This document shows positions 7,736-15,855 of a stretch of 64,000 nucleotides of DNA, one piece after another. Each line of letters begins with the position of its first letter. Within the stretch, counting starts at the first letter, position 1. The notes under the pieces were generated by a model, which was given only the letters and a program-made list of their open reading frames with translations, did not search any database and was not told the origin of the DNA. This DNA comes from Miltoncostaea sp963770865 (lineage in GTDB: Bacteria > Actinomycetota > Thermoleophilia > Miltoncostaeales > Miltoncostaeaceae): positions 124,001 through 188,000 of the forward strand of contig CAVYRD010000001.1 in the NCBI GenBank assembly GCA_963770865.1. The letters run 5' to 3'. The position numbers and the translations under genes are program-made.

Positions 7736-10674
7736 CCGGTCTCGAACCCCGGCGGCTTCGGGGTGGGCGTCGGGGTCGGCGTCGGCGTGGGGGTCGGCGT
7801 CGGGGTCGGCGTGGGCGTCGGGCTCGGGGTCGGAGTGGTCGACGGCGTCGTGACCGGCGCCGGGCGCTCGGTGAGCACGACCGCGACCGCCGATCCCTTC
7901 GACACGACCCGCGTGGCGAGCTTGGTGAAGCGGCCACCGTCGGCCGCGAGCGCCACGACGAGTCGGCCCGGGCGCACCGAGGACGAGACGCGGACGCCGT
8001 CCGCGGTCTTCCGGCGCACAGCCGTCCCGATGCCGCCCTGCCAGACCTCGAGCGCCGCGCGGCCGTCCCCGATCGAACCGTCGGTCACCCGGACGTCGTC
8101 CGCGGACACCCTCCCCGCCCCGAGGTCGAGCGTCAGCGTGACCGTGCGGCCCGACTGAGAGGAGGTCACCGCCCGCAGCTTGGCCGGCTCGGGCGCCTTC
8201 GCGCCGAAACCGGCGACCTTCGTCCCGGCCGACGCCGTGCCGGCCACCGGGTCCACCGAGATCAGCGCGCCCTCGGTCGTGATCGCCTGGACGCCCTCGG
8301 AGGTCACGGCGAGCGCGGCGGGCGCCCCGGAGAGGGCGACGGTGCGGGGGGTCGCCGAGGGCTTCGCCGTGTCGATCACCGCGACGGTCCCGGCCGCCGG
8401 CAGCGCGGCCACCAGCAACCCCGTGTCGGGCACGGCGGCCAGGTCCGCGGGCGTGGTGCCGGTGGAGAACGTGCCGACGGACCGGCCCGACGCGAGGTCT
8501 ACGGCGGCGACGCCGCGCTCGACCGGCACGTAGAGCCGGCCCCGGTCGGCCACCATCCGCCCGTGGGGCTTCGCGCCCACCGGGATCGCCGTCCCCGCCG
8601 TCAGCCCGCCGCCGTCGCGGCTCAGGGGCACCACCGTCCCCCCGTCGCCGTCGGCCACGTAGACGGCGCCGTCCGCCACCCCGACCCCGGACGGGGCGAA
8701 GGCGGTCGTCGCGCACGGCCCGAGGGCGTCGCGGCCCACCAGGCAGACGCGACCGCCGCCCCCGGAGGCCGCCGCGGCCACCACGTCGCCACCACCGGAC
8801 GCGAGCGCCACCGTGCCGGGCAGGCCGACCGCCCCGAGCGCCCGCAGGTCGGACGCGCGCAACGTCGTGACCGTGCCGCCGTCGGCGACCACCACGCCCG
8901 CCCCGCCGGCGGCCACCGCGCGCGGACCCCCGGGGTCCGCGAGGGTCGCCGTGGTCCGGCCGCCCTCGGAGCGCATCACGCGGCCGTCGGGGTCGGTCAC
9001 GAAGACGGCGCCGGCGGCGCTCGCGAGGTCCGGGCGGTCGACGAGCAAGAGGTCCGGCACGACCGGCGCCGTGGCGGCCGTCGTCGGCGGGGGCGGCGCC
9101 GCCCCGCCGCCCCCGCCGCCGCCGCCGGACGCGAGCACCACGACACCGACCACGGCGGCGATGACCACCGCCCCGCCCCCGATCAGTAGGCCGCGGCGGC
9201 GCGAGGGGGACGGACCCTGCGGTCCCTCGGGGGGCGGGACGGCCGGGGGCGCGGCGGGCGTGCGCTCGCGCGGCGGGACGGTGAGCTCGGGCTCCTGCGC
9301 CTCGGGGGCCTCGGTGGCCGGGGCCTCGGTGGCCGGGGCCGGAGGCGACGGCGCCGCAGGCGCGGCCGGCGGGGGCGGCGGGGGCGGGGGCGCCTCGGCC
9401 GGCGGGGCCGGGGGGGCGGCGACGGGCGCGGGGCGCGGGTCGAAGGTCTGGAACCCGTCGGCCGGTGGGGGCTCCGCCGTGGCGGGCGCCTCCGCCGGGG
9501 GCGCGGCGCCGTCGGCCGCGGGCGCGGCCCCGGGGCGGGCGAACGTCTCGAACCCGGCCGGCGCAGGGGCCACGGGGGGCGGGGCGGGCGCGGGCGCGGG
9601 GGCGACGGGCGGCCGCGCCGGGTCTCCGGGCCGGCCGAAGGTCTCGAAGCCGGTCGGCGCAGGGGCCACGGGGGGCGCCGCGGCCGGCTGCGGGGGCGCC
9701 GTCGCAGCCGGCGCGGGGTCGGCCGGCCGGCTCTCGGGCGGCGGCGTCGCCGGCGAGCGGACGCTCTCGAAGGGCGCCGGCGTCAGCGGCGGCGCGGCGG
9801 CGGCCGAGCCGTTGTCGAGCAGGCGCGCGTCGCGCCGCCAGCGCGGGCCCAGGATGCCGATGACGATGCCCTCGAGGGCGTCCCACGCCGCGGCCGCGTC
9901 CGGGGGCCGGTCCGCGGGGTCCTTGGCCAGCATCGTCTCGAGCCAGGCCGCCAGGTCCGGGTGCAGATCGGGCTTCACCTCGGAGGGCCGCGGCAACGGC
10001 TCGTTGACGTGCTGCAGGAGGACCGCGATCGGCGTGTCGGCCGTGTAGGGCACCCGCCCGACGAGCATCTCGTAGGCCATGACGCCGACGGCGTAGAGGT
10101 CGGTCGGCGGGCCGACCCCCTTGGCCATCGCCTGCTCCGGGGACATGTACGCCGGCGTGCCGACCGTCGTGCCCGTCGCGGTGGCGAAGCTCGTCTGGAC
10201 CTCGTTGACCGCCTTGGCGATGCCGAAGTCGGCCACCTTGACCGTGCCGTTCCGGGTGATCATGAGGTTCTCGGGCTTCAGGTCCCGGTGCACGATGCCC
10301 TGCTCGGAGGCGTGCGCCAGGGCGGCGAGCACCCCCTCGAGCACGCCGGCGATCTGGGCCAGGCTCAGGCTGCGCACGTGCGGTCGCAGGGACCCGCGCT
10401 CCAGGTACTCCATCGCGATGTACGGCACGCCCTCGTGCTGAAGGTACTCGTGCACGGTCACGATGTTCGGGTGCCCGAGCGACCCGGTGATGCGCGACTC
10501 CTGCAGGAATCGGGCGGCCGCGGCCGGATCCGTCGCGTGGAACGCCCCGAGCTGCTTCAGGGCGACATCGCGGTCCAGATCGGTCTGGCGGGCGAGGTAC
10601 ACGGCGGCCATGCCGCCGCGGCCGATCTCCCGAACGACCCGGTAGCGGCCGACGAGCTCGCCCTCGCGCGGCAT
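7732..10674 (-). CDS. PknB-like transmembrane Ser/Thr protein kinase with propeller-like sensor
   Basis: 980 residues. A Hanks-type kinase domain fills residues 1-285: glycine loop GRGGMAAVY, catalytic Lys in VALKQL, HRDLKPENLM catalytic loop, DFGIAKA, and SPEQ in the APE position. A Pro/Ala linker (290-490) carries three GFETF-type motifs near residues 341, 375 and 407. One membrane span lies near 494-517 (GLLIGGGAVVIAAVVGVVVL). The outside part (520-930) looks like a seven-bladed propeller of the YVTN/NHL kind, followed by a small beta domain, a TPTP repeat and a terminal PPGFETG that repeats the linker motif. It would signal envelope state to cytoplasmic substrates. It is convergent with the TolB pair and followed upstream by the PAAR-like gene. 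Confidence 0.85.
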   Translation of the reverse strand: MPREGELVGRYRVVREIGRGGMAAVYLARQTDLDRDVALKQLGAFHATDPAAAARFLQESRITGSLGHPNIVTVHEYLQHEGVPYIAMEYLERGSLRPHVRSLSLAQIAGVLEGVLAALAHASEQGIVHRDLKPENLMITRNGTVKVADFGIAKAVNEVQTSFATATGTTVGTPAYMSPEQAMAKGVGPPTDLYAVGVMAYEMLVGRVPYTADTPIAVLLQHVNEPLPRPSEVKPDLHPDLAAWLETMLAKDPADRPPDAAAAWDALEGIVIGILGPRWRRDARLLDNGSAAAAPPLTPAPFESVRSPATPPPESRPADPAPAATAPPQPAAAPPVAPAPTGFETFGRPGDPARPPVAPAPAPAPPPVAPAPAGFETFARPGAAPAADGAAPPAEAPATAEPPPADGFQTFDPRPAPVAAPPAPPAEAPPPPPPPPAAPAAPSPPAPATEAPATEAPEAQEPELTVPPRERTPAAPPAVPPPEGPQGPSPSRRRGLLIGGGAVVIAAVVGVVVLASGGGGGGGGAAPPPPTTAATAPVVPDLLLVDRPDLASAAGAVFVTDPDGRVMRSEGGRTTATLADPGGPRAVAAGGAGVVVADGGTVTTLRASDLRALGAVGLPGTVALASGGGDVVAAAASGGGGRVCLVGRDALGPCATTAFAPSGVGVADGAVYVADGDGGTVVPLSRDGGGLTAGTAIPVGAKPHGRMVADRGRLYVPVERGVAAVDLASGRSVGTFSTGTTPADLAAVPDTGLLVAALPAAGTVAVIDTAKPSATPRTVALSGAPAALAVTSEGVQAITTEGALISVDPVAGTASAGTKVAGFGAKAPEPAKLRAVTSSQSGRTVTLTLDLGAGRVSADDVRVTDGSIGDGRAALEVWQGGIGTAVRRKTADGVRVSSSVRPGRLVVALAADGGRFTKLATRVVSKGSAVAVVLTERPAPVTTPSTTPTPSPTPTPTPTPTPTPTPTPTPTPKPPGFETG
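7752..7835. repeat. Tandem 6-bp-unit repeat encoding (Thr-Pro)n
   Basis: About 80 bases made of GGGGTC/GGCGTC/GGCGTG-type hexamers, read on the minus strand as a run of about 14 Thr-Pro pairs in the kinase tail. The sequence is slippage-prone, so the copy number may vary between strains or be miscounted in the assembly. A TP run usually forms a stiff extended spacer; here it places the terminal GFET motif away from the sensor domain. Confidence 0.75.
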
Positions 10675-10724
10675 CTAGGGCCCCCCACCGGGATCGGCCG
10701 GCCCCGGGATCGGCCCGTGCCGGG

Positions 10725-11060
10725 TCACGCCTGGACCGTCGTCTGCCCCGCGAAGACCACGGAGATCACCCCGGGCGGCACCCCGTCGGTCATCCCGCTC
10801 AGGGTGTCCAGGTGCACCGGCAGGCCGCCGGCGGACACCGTCGGCGAGCTGCCGCCGGGGAGGGTCGAGATCACCGCGGTGCAGGGCTTCGACGAGACGG
10901 TCGGCGGCTGCGCGCACCCGACGATGGGCGCGCCGATCAGATCGCCCTCGCGCAGCACCGCGCCGCCGTCGATGGTGACCGTCGTCTGGCGTGGCGCCAG
11001 CGTCACCTGGCCGCCATGGGCGCACACGATTCTGGCGTTCGTCGTCACCACGAGACCCAT
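10725..11060 (-). CDS. PAAR-like spike-tip protein
   Basis: 111 residues with no signal peptide. The sequence has the short beta-turn, glycine-rich pattern of PAAR or PAAR-like proteins, which cap the spike of type VI and contractile injection systems: an N-terminal VCAHGGQVTL, then GDLIGAPIVGC, then KPCTAV, and a C-terminal SAGGLPVHLDTLSG. The three Cys and one His (VCAHGG, VGCAQ, KPC) could bind one metal ion as in PAAR tips. The ATG at 11060 has an RBS (GGGAGG) five bases upstream. The gene is 51 bp upstream of, and in line with, the kinase gene. No sheath or tube gene lies in this window, so the link to an injection machine is inference from family. Confidence 0.6.
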   Translation of the reverse strand: MGLVVTTNARIVCAHGGQVTLAPRQTTVTIDGGAVLREGDLIGAPIVGCAQPPTVSSKPCTAVISTLPGGSSPTVSAGGLPVHLDTLSGMTDGVPPGVISVVFAGQTTVQA

Positions 11061-11080
11061 GCACGCCTCCCGCCCGCTCT

Positions 11081-11120
11081 AGTCACGCGCGATAGACCGG
11101 AAATATAGTCGTCACGCGTT
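11081..11120. promoter_or_regulatory. Divergent promoter region between PAAR-like and LuxR genes
   Basis: A small A/T-rich island in a GC-rich gap. TATAGT at 11104-11109 fits a rightward -10 box for the regulator at 11163 (leader about 45 bases). The overlapping TATATT on the other strand fits a leftward -10 for the PAAR-like gene (leader about 35 bases). The -35 boxes are weak, as expected for regulated promoters. Shared, overlapping boxes suggest that the two genes compete or are co-regulated. Confidence 0.4.
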
Positions 11121-11162
11121 GAGCGGGCACGCGGGATGCCGTGCCCCCGAGAGGGTGGGCCC

Positions 11163-11801
11163 GTGAACGTCTTCGTCCTGGATTCCCACAAGATCTACCG
11201 GCGAGGCCTGACGGCCTGCCTGGAGGAGTCCGAGGGCCTCGACGAGGTCCACGAGGCCGGGAGCGTCCGCGACGCGTGGCAGCACCCGGCCCTCGGCGAG
11301 GCGACGGTGGTGGTCGTCGACCCGGGGATGCCGGGCGGCCTCGAGTTCATCCGGCAGGTCCGAGAGACCACGGGCGCGCGCGTCCTGGTCTGCTCCGCGG
11401 GGGGCGACGAGAGCGACGTCGTCGCCGCCGTGGCTGCGGGCTCGATGGGCTACATCTCCAAGGACTCGCTGACACCCGAGTCGCTGGTCGCGGCCGTCCA
11501 CGCCGCGGCGACCGGTGCCGGGGTCATGGCGCCCGAGCTCCTCGGGACGCTCCTGCGCGGCATCTCGCGCGCCTCGCAGGAGGTGCTCGAGCCGCGCGGC
11601 CTGTCGCTCACCCGCCTCAACTCGCGCGAGCAGCAGGTGCTGCGGCTCGTGGCGGAGGGCCACCACATCCGCGAGGTGGCCGAGCGGCTGCGCTACAGCG
11701 AGCGCACGATCAAGAACGTCATCCACGACGTCGTGACCAAGCTGAACGTGCGCACGCGCTCGGAGGCCGTCGCCCACGCCGTGCGCGAGGGCCTCATCTG
11801 A
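11163..11801 (+). CDS. NarL/LuxR-type response regulator
   Basis: 212 residues. The receiver domain (1-115) starts VNVFVLDSHKIYRRGL and has the phospho-acceptor Asp in VVVVDPGMPGG and the conserved Lys in MGYISKD; the second acidic residue of the usual DD pair is replaced by Ser (LDSH), so phosphorylation may be weakened. A linker leads to a C-terminal LuxR-type HTH (LNSREQQVLRLVAEG, SERTIKNVIHDVVTKL). The GTG at 11163 is chosen because the receiver fold begins there; an ATG at 11136 would add nine unrelated residues. No partner histidine kinase is adjacent. It probably controls the divergent PAAR-like and kinase genes or the cluster to the left. Confidence 0.85.
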   Translation: MNVFVLDSHKIYRRGLTACLEESEGLDEVHEAGSVRDAWQHPALGEATVVVVDPGMPGGLEFIRQVRETTGARVLVCSAGGDESDVVAAVAAGSMGYISKDSLTPESLVAAVHAAATGAGVMAPELLGTLLRGISRASQEVLEPRGLSLTRLNSREQQVLRLVAEGHHIREVAERLRYSERTIKNVIHDVVTKLNVRTRSEAVAHAVREGLI

Positions 11802-11829
11802 GCCTCGCGAGGGGCGCGGGCGACCCTGG

Positions 11830-11835
11830 TACGCT
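11830..11835 (+). promoter_or_regulatory. Candidate -10 box of a leaderless transcript (TACGCT)
   Basis: TACGCT ends seven bases before the GTG at 11843, the spacing that puts the transcript start on the start codon. There is no Shine-Dalgarno sequence ahead of that GTG. This is one of about ten similar cases in the window. Confidence 0.35.
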
Positions 11836-11842
11836 GCCGTTC

Positions 11843-12127
11843 GTGGCACGGGCGCAGAGGACCGACAAGAGGAAGAAGAGTGGCGGCGGACGGCGGGCGA
11901 ACTACGCCCCGGCCGTCACCGAGGTCGGCGCGCGCAAGTACCTGCCCGTCGGCTGGGCCAACTGGCTCGGCTTCCTGCTCTTCGGCCTCCTCGACATCGC
12001 GTTCCTCGCCGAGACGATCGCCGCGACCTCCCAGCAGCGCGGGGCCGACCCCATCGCGGCCGCCGGCATGACCGTCATCTTCGCGATCATGACGTACCTG
12101 TTCGCGACGACCCGCGTGAAGGACTAG
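11843..12127 (+). CDS. Small two-span membrane protein, CrgA-like in outline
   Basis: 94 residues: a basic, Gly/Ser-rich N-terminal tail (RAQRTDKRKKSGGGRR) followed by two membrane spans (NWLGFLLFGLLDIAFLAETI and AAGMTVIFAIMTYLFAT) and a short basic end. The size and the basic cytoplasmic tail with two spans recall the CrgA division-associated family of actinomycetes, but no diagnostic motif can be confirmed. The GTG is chosen from the TANNNT box seven bases upstream. The gene ends convergently with sufR, overlapping it by four bases. Confidence 0.6.
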   Translation: MARAQRTDKRKKSGGGRRANYAPAVTEVGARKYLPVGWANWLGFLLFGLLDIAFLAETIAATSQQRGADPIAAAGMTVIFAIMTYLFATTRVKD

Positions 12128-12861
12128 CCGGACTCCTCGGCGCTGACGGTCGCGACGCACGCGTCGTCGCCGCCGGCGCGGGTCGTGGCCACGCTGAGCT
12201 TCGCCTCCGGGGCGAACGCCGCGAGCATCCCGCGCCAGATCGCGCGGTCGAGGCCGCAGATGCGCTCCGGGTCGTCGAAGGCGACCTCCTCGAACGGGCA
12301 CGCGCACGCCCGCAGGCTCCCCTCGCCCTCGGCGCGGGCGCCGAAGCCGTAGCGCGAGAGCAGGCGCACCATCCCGGCCATCGCGTCGGTGAGCGACGAC
12401 CCCGGCGCGGCGCGGCCGGCCGCCACCTCGGCGGCGCCGACCTCGAAGCCGAAGTCGTAGCCCACGCGCTCGAGCGCCTGCTGCTCGTCGCCCTCGCCGC
12501 GCTCGCGCGAGGCCCGCAGCAGCAGGGTGGCGAGCAGATCGTAGTGGCGCTCCGGGAGCGCCATTAGGATCTCCGCGTCCGCGAGCCGGTAGCGCTTGGC
12601 CGGGCGGCCGGCGCCCGGGCCGGAGCGGCCGGGCTCGCGGCGGAAGTCGGCCTCGAGGAAGCCGTAGGAGACGAGCTTGTCGAGGTGGAAGCCCGCGAGC
12701 CGCCGGTCGATGCCGACGATCCGGGCGACCTCGTCCTTGGAGCGGTCGGAGCCGGACGCGCGCACGGCGAAGAACACCTGGCGCCGCGTGGGATCGCCCA
12801 GCGCGGCCGCCAGACGGCCGATGTCGCGCTCGGCGCGGTCCTCAGCGTCCGTCACTCGCAC
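12124..12861 (-). CDS. sufR: SufR-like ArsR/DeoR-type Fe-S repressor
   Basis: 245 residues. Residues 10-80 form a winged helix (LAAALGDPTRRQVFFAV, VARIVGIDRRLAGFHLDKLV) that also resembles the YGF-EADFRREPGRSGPGAGRPAK segment of SufR-family proteins. The C-terminal half carries four cysteines (CAC in RACACPFEEV, then RICGLD, then DDACVA), the layout used by SufR to hold a [4Fe-4S] cluster. Known SufR proteins repress suf genes when the cluster is present. Location next to the SUF operon supports this. Two GTG starts are possible, 12861 and 12855; the second has better spacing to the GGAGG. It is divergent from the gene at 12927. Confidence 0.8.
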   Translation of the reverse strand: MRVTDAEDRAERDIGRLAAALGDPTRRQVFFAVRASGSDRSKDEVARIVGIDRRLAGFHLDKLVSYGFLEADFRREPGRSGPGAGRPAKRYRLADAEILMALPERHYDLLATLLLRASRERGEGDEQQALERVGYDFGFEVGAAEVAAGRAAPGSSLTDAMAGMVRLLSRYGFGARAEGEGSLRACACPFEEVAFDDPERICGLDRAIWRGMLAAFAPEAKLSVATTRAGGDDACVATVSAEESG

Positions 12862-12895
12862 CCCCCTCCGCCCCTCTCGGGCCCGTTCGTGACGA

Positions 12896-12920
12896 GGTTA
12901 CACCCGCTCCGCTGTACCGT
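12896..12920 (+). promoter_or_regulatory. Inverted repeat and -10 box upstream of the 12927 gene
   Basis: GGTTACA (12896-12902) and TGTACC (12913-12918) form an imperfect inverted repeat with a ten-base spacer. The second half overlaps TACCGT (12915-12920), which ends six bases before the ATG at 12927 and so fits the -10 box of a leaderless transcript. An operator overlapping a promoter between sufR and its neighbour is a natural place for SufR autoregulation, but the half-site differs from published SufR sites and the match is inference. Confidence 0.35.
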
Positions 12921-12926
12921 CTGCAC

Positions 12927-14279
12927 ATGCTGTCGGTCCGCATCCTCGTCGCCGCCGCCGGTCTCGTCCCGATCGCCGCCGCGCCGGCCCTCGGCGCCTG
13001 GAGCGGCCCGGAGCAGGCCTCGCGCGGCCCGCTGCCGGCGCGCTCGCCCGTGGTGGACGCCAACCCGCGCGGCGACGTGGCCGCGGCGTGGGTCCGCGGC
13101 GCCCGGCGCGACGCCGCGATCGTGGTGAGCGTGCGCCCCGCGGGCGGCGCCTGGGGCGAGCCCGTGGCCGTCTCCCGGCGCGGCAGGCCGGCCATCGACC
13201 CCGCCGTCGTGGTGGACGCGCAGGGCGACGTGGTCGTCGCGTGGCGCCAGGTCGTGCGCACGCGCACGGTCCCGACGCGCGCCGGCCGGCGGCGGCAGGC
13301 CGTCTACGTCGTCCGCACCCGCGAGCGGGCCGTGACCGGGACGCGCTGGAGCCGCATCGCCACGCTGTCGAGCGCGCGCCAGAAGGTGGGCCCGCCCGAG
13401 CTCGCCACGAGCGACGCGGGCCTCGCGATCACGACCTGGCACTGGGGCACCGGCACGTCGCCGCGCGACCCCGGCTACGTCGGCGAGGTGCAGTTCGCCG
13501 AGCGCCGCTCCGACGGGTCGTGGAGCGGGCCGCGGCGGCTCTCGCGCTCGTCGCTCTGCGGCCAGGTGCGCCTGCCGCAGGTCGCGGTCGGCGCCCGCGG
13601 GCACGCGGTGATCTGGTGGCAGTGCGACCTGCCCGCGGGCCGCAGCACGGCGCTCGCCGTGAGCCGGCCGCCCGACGCCGACTTCGGCCCCGAGCTGGAG
13701 CTGCCGTTCCGCACCGCCGGGGACGTCTCGGCCGACCTGGCCGTCGGCGGCGACGGCCGCGCGGTGGCCGTGAGCGCCGACTCCTCGGGCACGCTCGAGT
13801 GGTCGCGCGGCCCCATCGGCACCACCACCGCGCTGGGCGCCCTGCCCGTGCTGGGCAAGGGCGCGCGCATCGACCGGGACGCGAGCGCGCCCTCCGTGGC
13901 CGTCAACGCGGACGGAGACGCCCTGTCGGCGTGGGTTGACATCGCCGGCCGCCCGACGGGCGCGCCGATCGCATCCGACCTCGGCGTGGGCGCCGCGACG
14001 GCCCTGTCGCCCGCGGGCGACGCCGCCGCGTCGATCCGGGTCGCCGTGGGCGACGGCCGCAGCGGCGTCGCGGCGTGGATCGCCGGCGGGCGGACGATGG
14101 CCTCCCTGCGGGCGCCCGACGGCTCCATGGCGGCGGGCGGCGCGCTCTCCGGCCGGGGCGTCGACGCCCTCGACCCGCCGGCCGTGACGATGGACGGCGG
14201 CGGCGACGCGACCGTTCTCTGGACCCGCGTCGTGCGGGGCCGGCCGGTGGTCGAGCGGGCCTCGGGCTCGGCGGGCTGA
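12927..14279 (+). CDS. Secreted beta-propeller-like protein of unknown role
   Basis: 450 residues with a signal peptide (SVRILVAAAGLVPIAAAPALG). The body is made of repeated beta-strand units that share a motif of the type VDAxGDVVVAW (VDANPRGDVAAAWVRG, VDAQGDVVVAWRQ, VNADGDALSAWVD, MDGGGDATVLWTR). That is typical of large secreted actinobacterial proteins predicted to fold as a propeller. No enzyme motif is seen. Transcription appears to start at or just before the ATG. It lies between sufR and sufB on the sufB strand, but a gap of 169 bases with its own promoter signals separates it from sufB, so it is probably not part of the SUF operon. Confidence 0.7.
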   Translation: MLSVRILVAAAGLVPIAAAPALGAWSGPEQASRGPLPARSPVVDANPRGDVAAAWVRGARRDAAIVVSVRPAGGAWGEPVAVSRRGRPAIDPAVVVDAQGDVVVAWRQVVRTRTVPTRAGRRRQAVYVVRTRERAVTGTRWSRIATLSSARQKVGPPELATSDAGLAITTWHWGTGTSPRDPGYVGEVQFAERRSDGSWSGPRRLSRSSLCGQVRLPQVAVGARGHAVIWWQCDLPAGRSTALAVSRPPDADFGPELELPFRTAGDVSADLAVGGDGRAVAVSADSSGTLEWSRGPIGTTTALGALPVLGKGARIDRDASAPSVAVNADGDALSAWVDIAGRPTGAPIASDLGVGAATALSPAGDAAASIRVAVGDGRSGVAAWIAGGRTMASLRAPDGSMAAGGALSGRGVDALDPPAVTMDGGGDATVLWTRVVRGRPVVERASGSAG

Positions 14280-14318
14280 GCGTCCGGGGCGCCCCCGCCG
14301 GGCCGTCTCGGATAAGCT

Positions 14319-14333
14319 GGGGCCCTCGGCCCC
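14319..14333. terminator. Short GC hairpin between the secreted protein and sufB
   Basis: GGGGCC-CTC-GGCCCC forms a perfect six-pair stem with a three-base loop, 40 bases after the stop at 14279. There is no T tract, so it is at best a weak or Rho-assisted terminator. Confidence 0.3.
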
Positions 14334-14403
14334 CGGCCAGGCGGGACGCCCCCCGGCGCGTCGGGCGGGCACGGGGTCGCTCACCTTCTTCCGGCGATCC
14401 GCG

Positions 14404-14445
14404 TATCCTTTAGAGCGGACGTCGTTCTTCACCGACCGGGGAGGG
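14404..14445 (+). promoter_or_regulatory. Candidate sufB promoter and ribosome binding site
   Basis: TATCCT at 14404-14409 is the only good -10 box before sufB and would give a leader of about 33 bases. GGGGAGGG at 14438-14445 is a strong Shine-Dalgarno sequence that fixes the GTG start at 14449. No clear -35 is seen at 17 bases, which suggests activator help or a relaxed -35. Confidence 0.4.
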
Positions 14446-14448
14446 CCC

Positions 14449-15855
14449 GTGTCATCAGTCAAGCCGCCCGATATCGATCTGGGCCAGTACAAGTTCGGCT
14501 GGCACGACCCGGCGAACTACGTCTTCGAGCCCAAGCGCGGCCTGAACGCCGACGTCGTGCGTGAGATCTCGTTCCTGAAGGGCGAGCCGGAGTGGATGCT
14601 GAAGTTCCGCCTCCGCGCCCTCGAGATCTTCGAGCGCAAGCCCATGCCCGACTGGGGCGGGGACATGAGCGGCATCGACTTCCAGAACATCTTCTACTTC
14701 ATCCGCTCGTCGGAGAAGCAGAGCACCGACTGGAACGACGTCCCCTCGGACATCAAGAACACGTTCGACCGCCTGGGCATCCCCGAGGCCGAGCAGAAGT
14801 ACCTCTCGGGCGTGAGCGCCCAGTACGAGAGCGAGGTCGTCTACCACTCGCTGCGCGAGGACCTCGACAAGAAGGGCGTCATCTTCTGCGACACGGACAC
14901 GGCCCTGCGCGAGCACGAGGACCTCTTCCGCGAGCACTGGGCGACGGTCATCCCGCCGGGCGACAACAAGCTCGCCGCTCTGAACTCGGCCGTGTGGTCG
15001 GGCGGCTCGTTCATCTGGGTGCCGCCGGGCGTCCAGGTCGAGATCCCGCTGCAGGCCTACTTCCGCATCAACGCGGAGAACATGGGCCAGTTCGAGCGGA
15101 CGCTCATCATCTGCGAGCCCGGCTCGTTCGTGCACTACGTCGAGGGCTGCACCGCGCCGGTCTACTCGAGCGACTCCCTCCACTCGGCGGTGGTCGAGAT
15201 CATCGTCAAGGAGGGCGCGCGCTGCCGGTACACGACCATCCAGAACTGGTCAACCAACGTCTACAACCTGGTCACCAAGCGGGCGGTGGCGCAGAAGAAC
15301 GCCACGATGGAGTGGGTCGACGGCAACCTCGGCTCCAAGCTGACCATGAAGTACCCGGCCGTGTGGATGATCGGCCCGGGCGCCCGCGGCGAGGTGCTCT
15401 CGGTGGCGATGGCCTCCGAGGGGATGCACCAGGACGCCGGCGCCAAGATGGTCCACGTCGCCCCCGACACGTCCTCGACGATCGTCTCCAAGTCGATCTC
15501 GCGGGGCGGCGGGCGCACGAGCTACCGCGGCCTGGTCCAGGTCGAGCCGGGCGCCAAGCGCGCCAAGGCGTCGGTCGTGTGCGACGCGCTGCTCCTCGAC
15601 GAGGACAGCCGCTCGGACACCTACCCCTACATGGACATCCGCGAGGAGGACTCCTCGATCGGCCACGAGGCCACGGTGTCCAAGGTCGCCGACGACCAGA
15701 TCTTCTACCTGATGAGCCGCGGACTCTCCGAGGAGGAGGCCATGGCGATGATCGTGCGCGGCTTCATCGAGCCGATCGCCAAGGAGCTGCCCATGGAGTA
15801 CGCCGTCGAGCTCAACCGACTGATCGAGCTGCAGATGGAGGGCTCGATTGGCTAG
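14449..15855 (+). CDS. sufB: Fe-S cluster assembly protein SufB
   Basis: 468 residues, the usual SufB length. SufB is the scaffold of the SufBC2D complex on which the nascent cluster is built from sulfide and iron in the cytoplasm. The conserved core is present: KFGWHDPANYVFEPKRGLN at the start, the central beta-helix with PPGVQVEIPLQAYFRIN and CEPGSFVHYVEGCTAP (a conserved Cys), and the C-terminal DTYPYMDI / SIGHEATVSKV / FYLMSRGLSEEEA block. It is first in an eight-gene operon whose members overlap or are a few bases apart. No frame break is seen. Confidence 0.97.
   Translation: MSSVKPPDIDLGQYKFGWHDPANYVFEPKRGLNADVVREISFLKGEPEWMLKFRLRALEIFERKPMPDWGGDMSGIDFQNIFYFIRSSEKQSTDWNDVPSDIKNTFDRLGIPEAEQKYLSGVSAQYESEVVYHSLREDLDKKGVIFCDTDTALREHEDLFREHWATVIPPGDNKLAALNSAVWSGGSFIWVPPGVQVEIPLQAYFRINAENMGQFERTLIICEPGSFVHYVEGCTAPVYSSDSLHSAVVEIIVKEGARCRYTTIQNWSTNVYNLVTKRAVAQKNATMEWVDGNLGSKLTMKYPAVWMIGPGARGEVLSVAMASEGMHQDAGAKMVHVAPDTSSTIVSKSISRGGGRTSYRGLVQVEPGAKRAKASVVCDALLLDEDSRSDTYPYMDIREEDSSIGHEATVSKVADDQIFYLMSRGLSEEEAMAMIVRGFIEPIAKELPMEYAVELNRLIELQMEGSIG

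Noticed and set aside
7752..7835. CRISPR-like array
   Set aside because: The units are six bases with no spacers and encode a Thr-Pro run.
7388..10674. A long open frame of 832 residues on the minus strand inside the kinase gene
   Set aside because: It is the kinase gene read in another frame; high GC leaves many long shadow frames, and it has no domain or sensible composition.
14319..14333. A riboswitch before sufB
   Set aside because: Only a six-pair hairpin is visible, and it lies upstream of the likely promoter.
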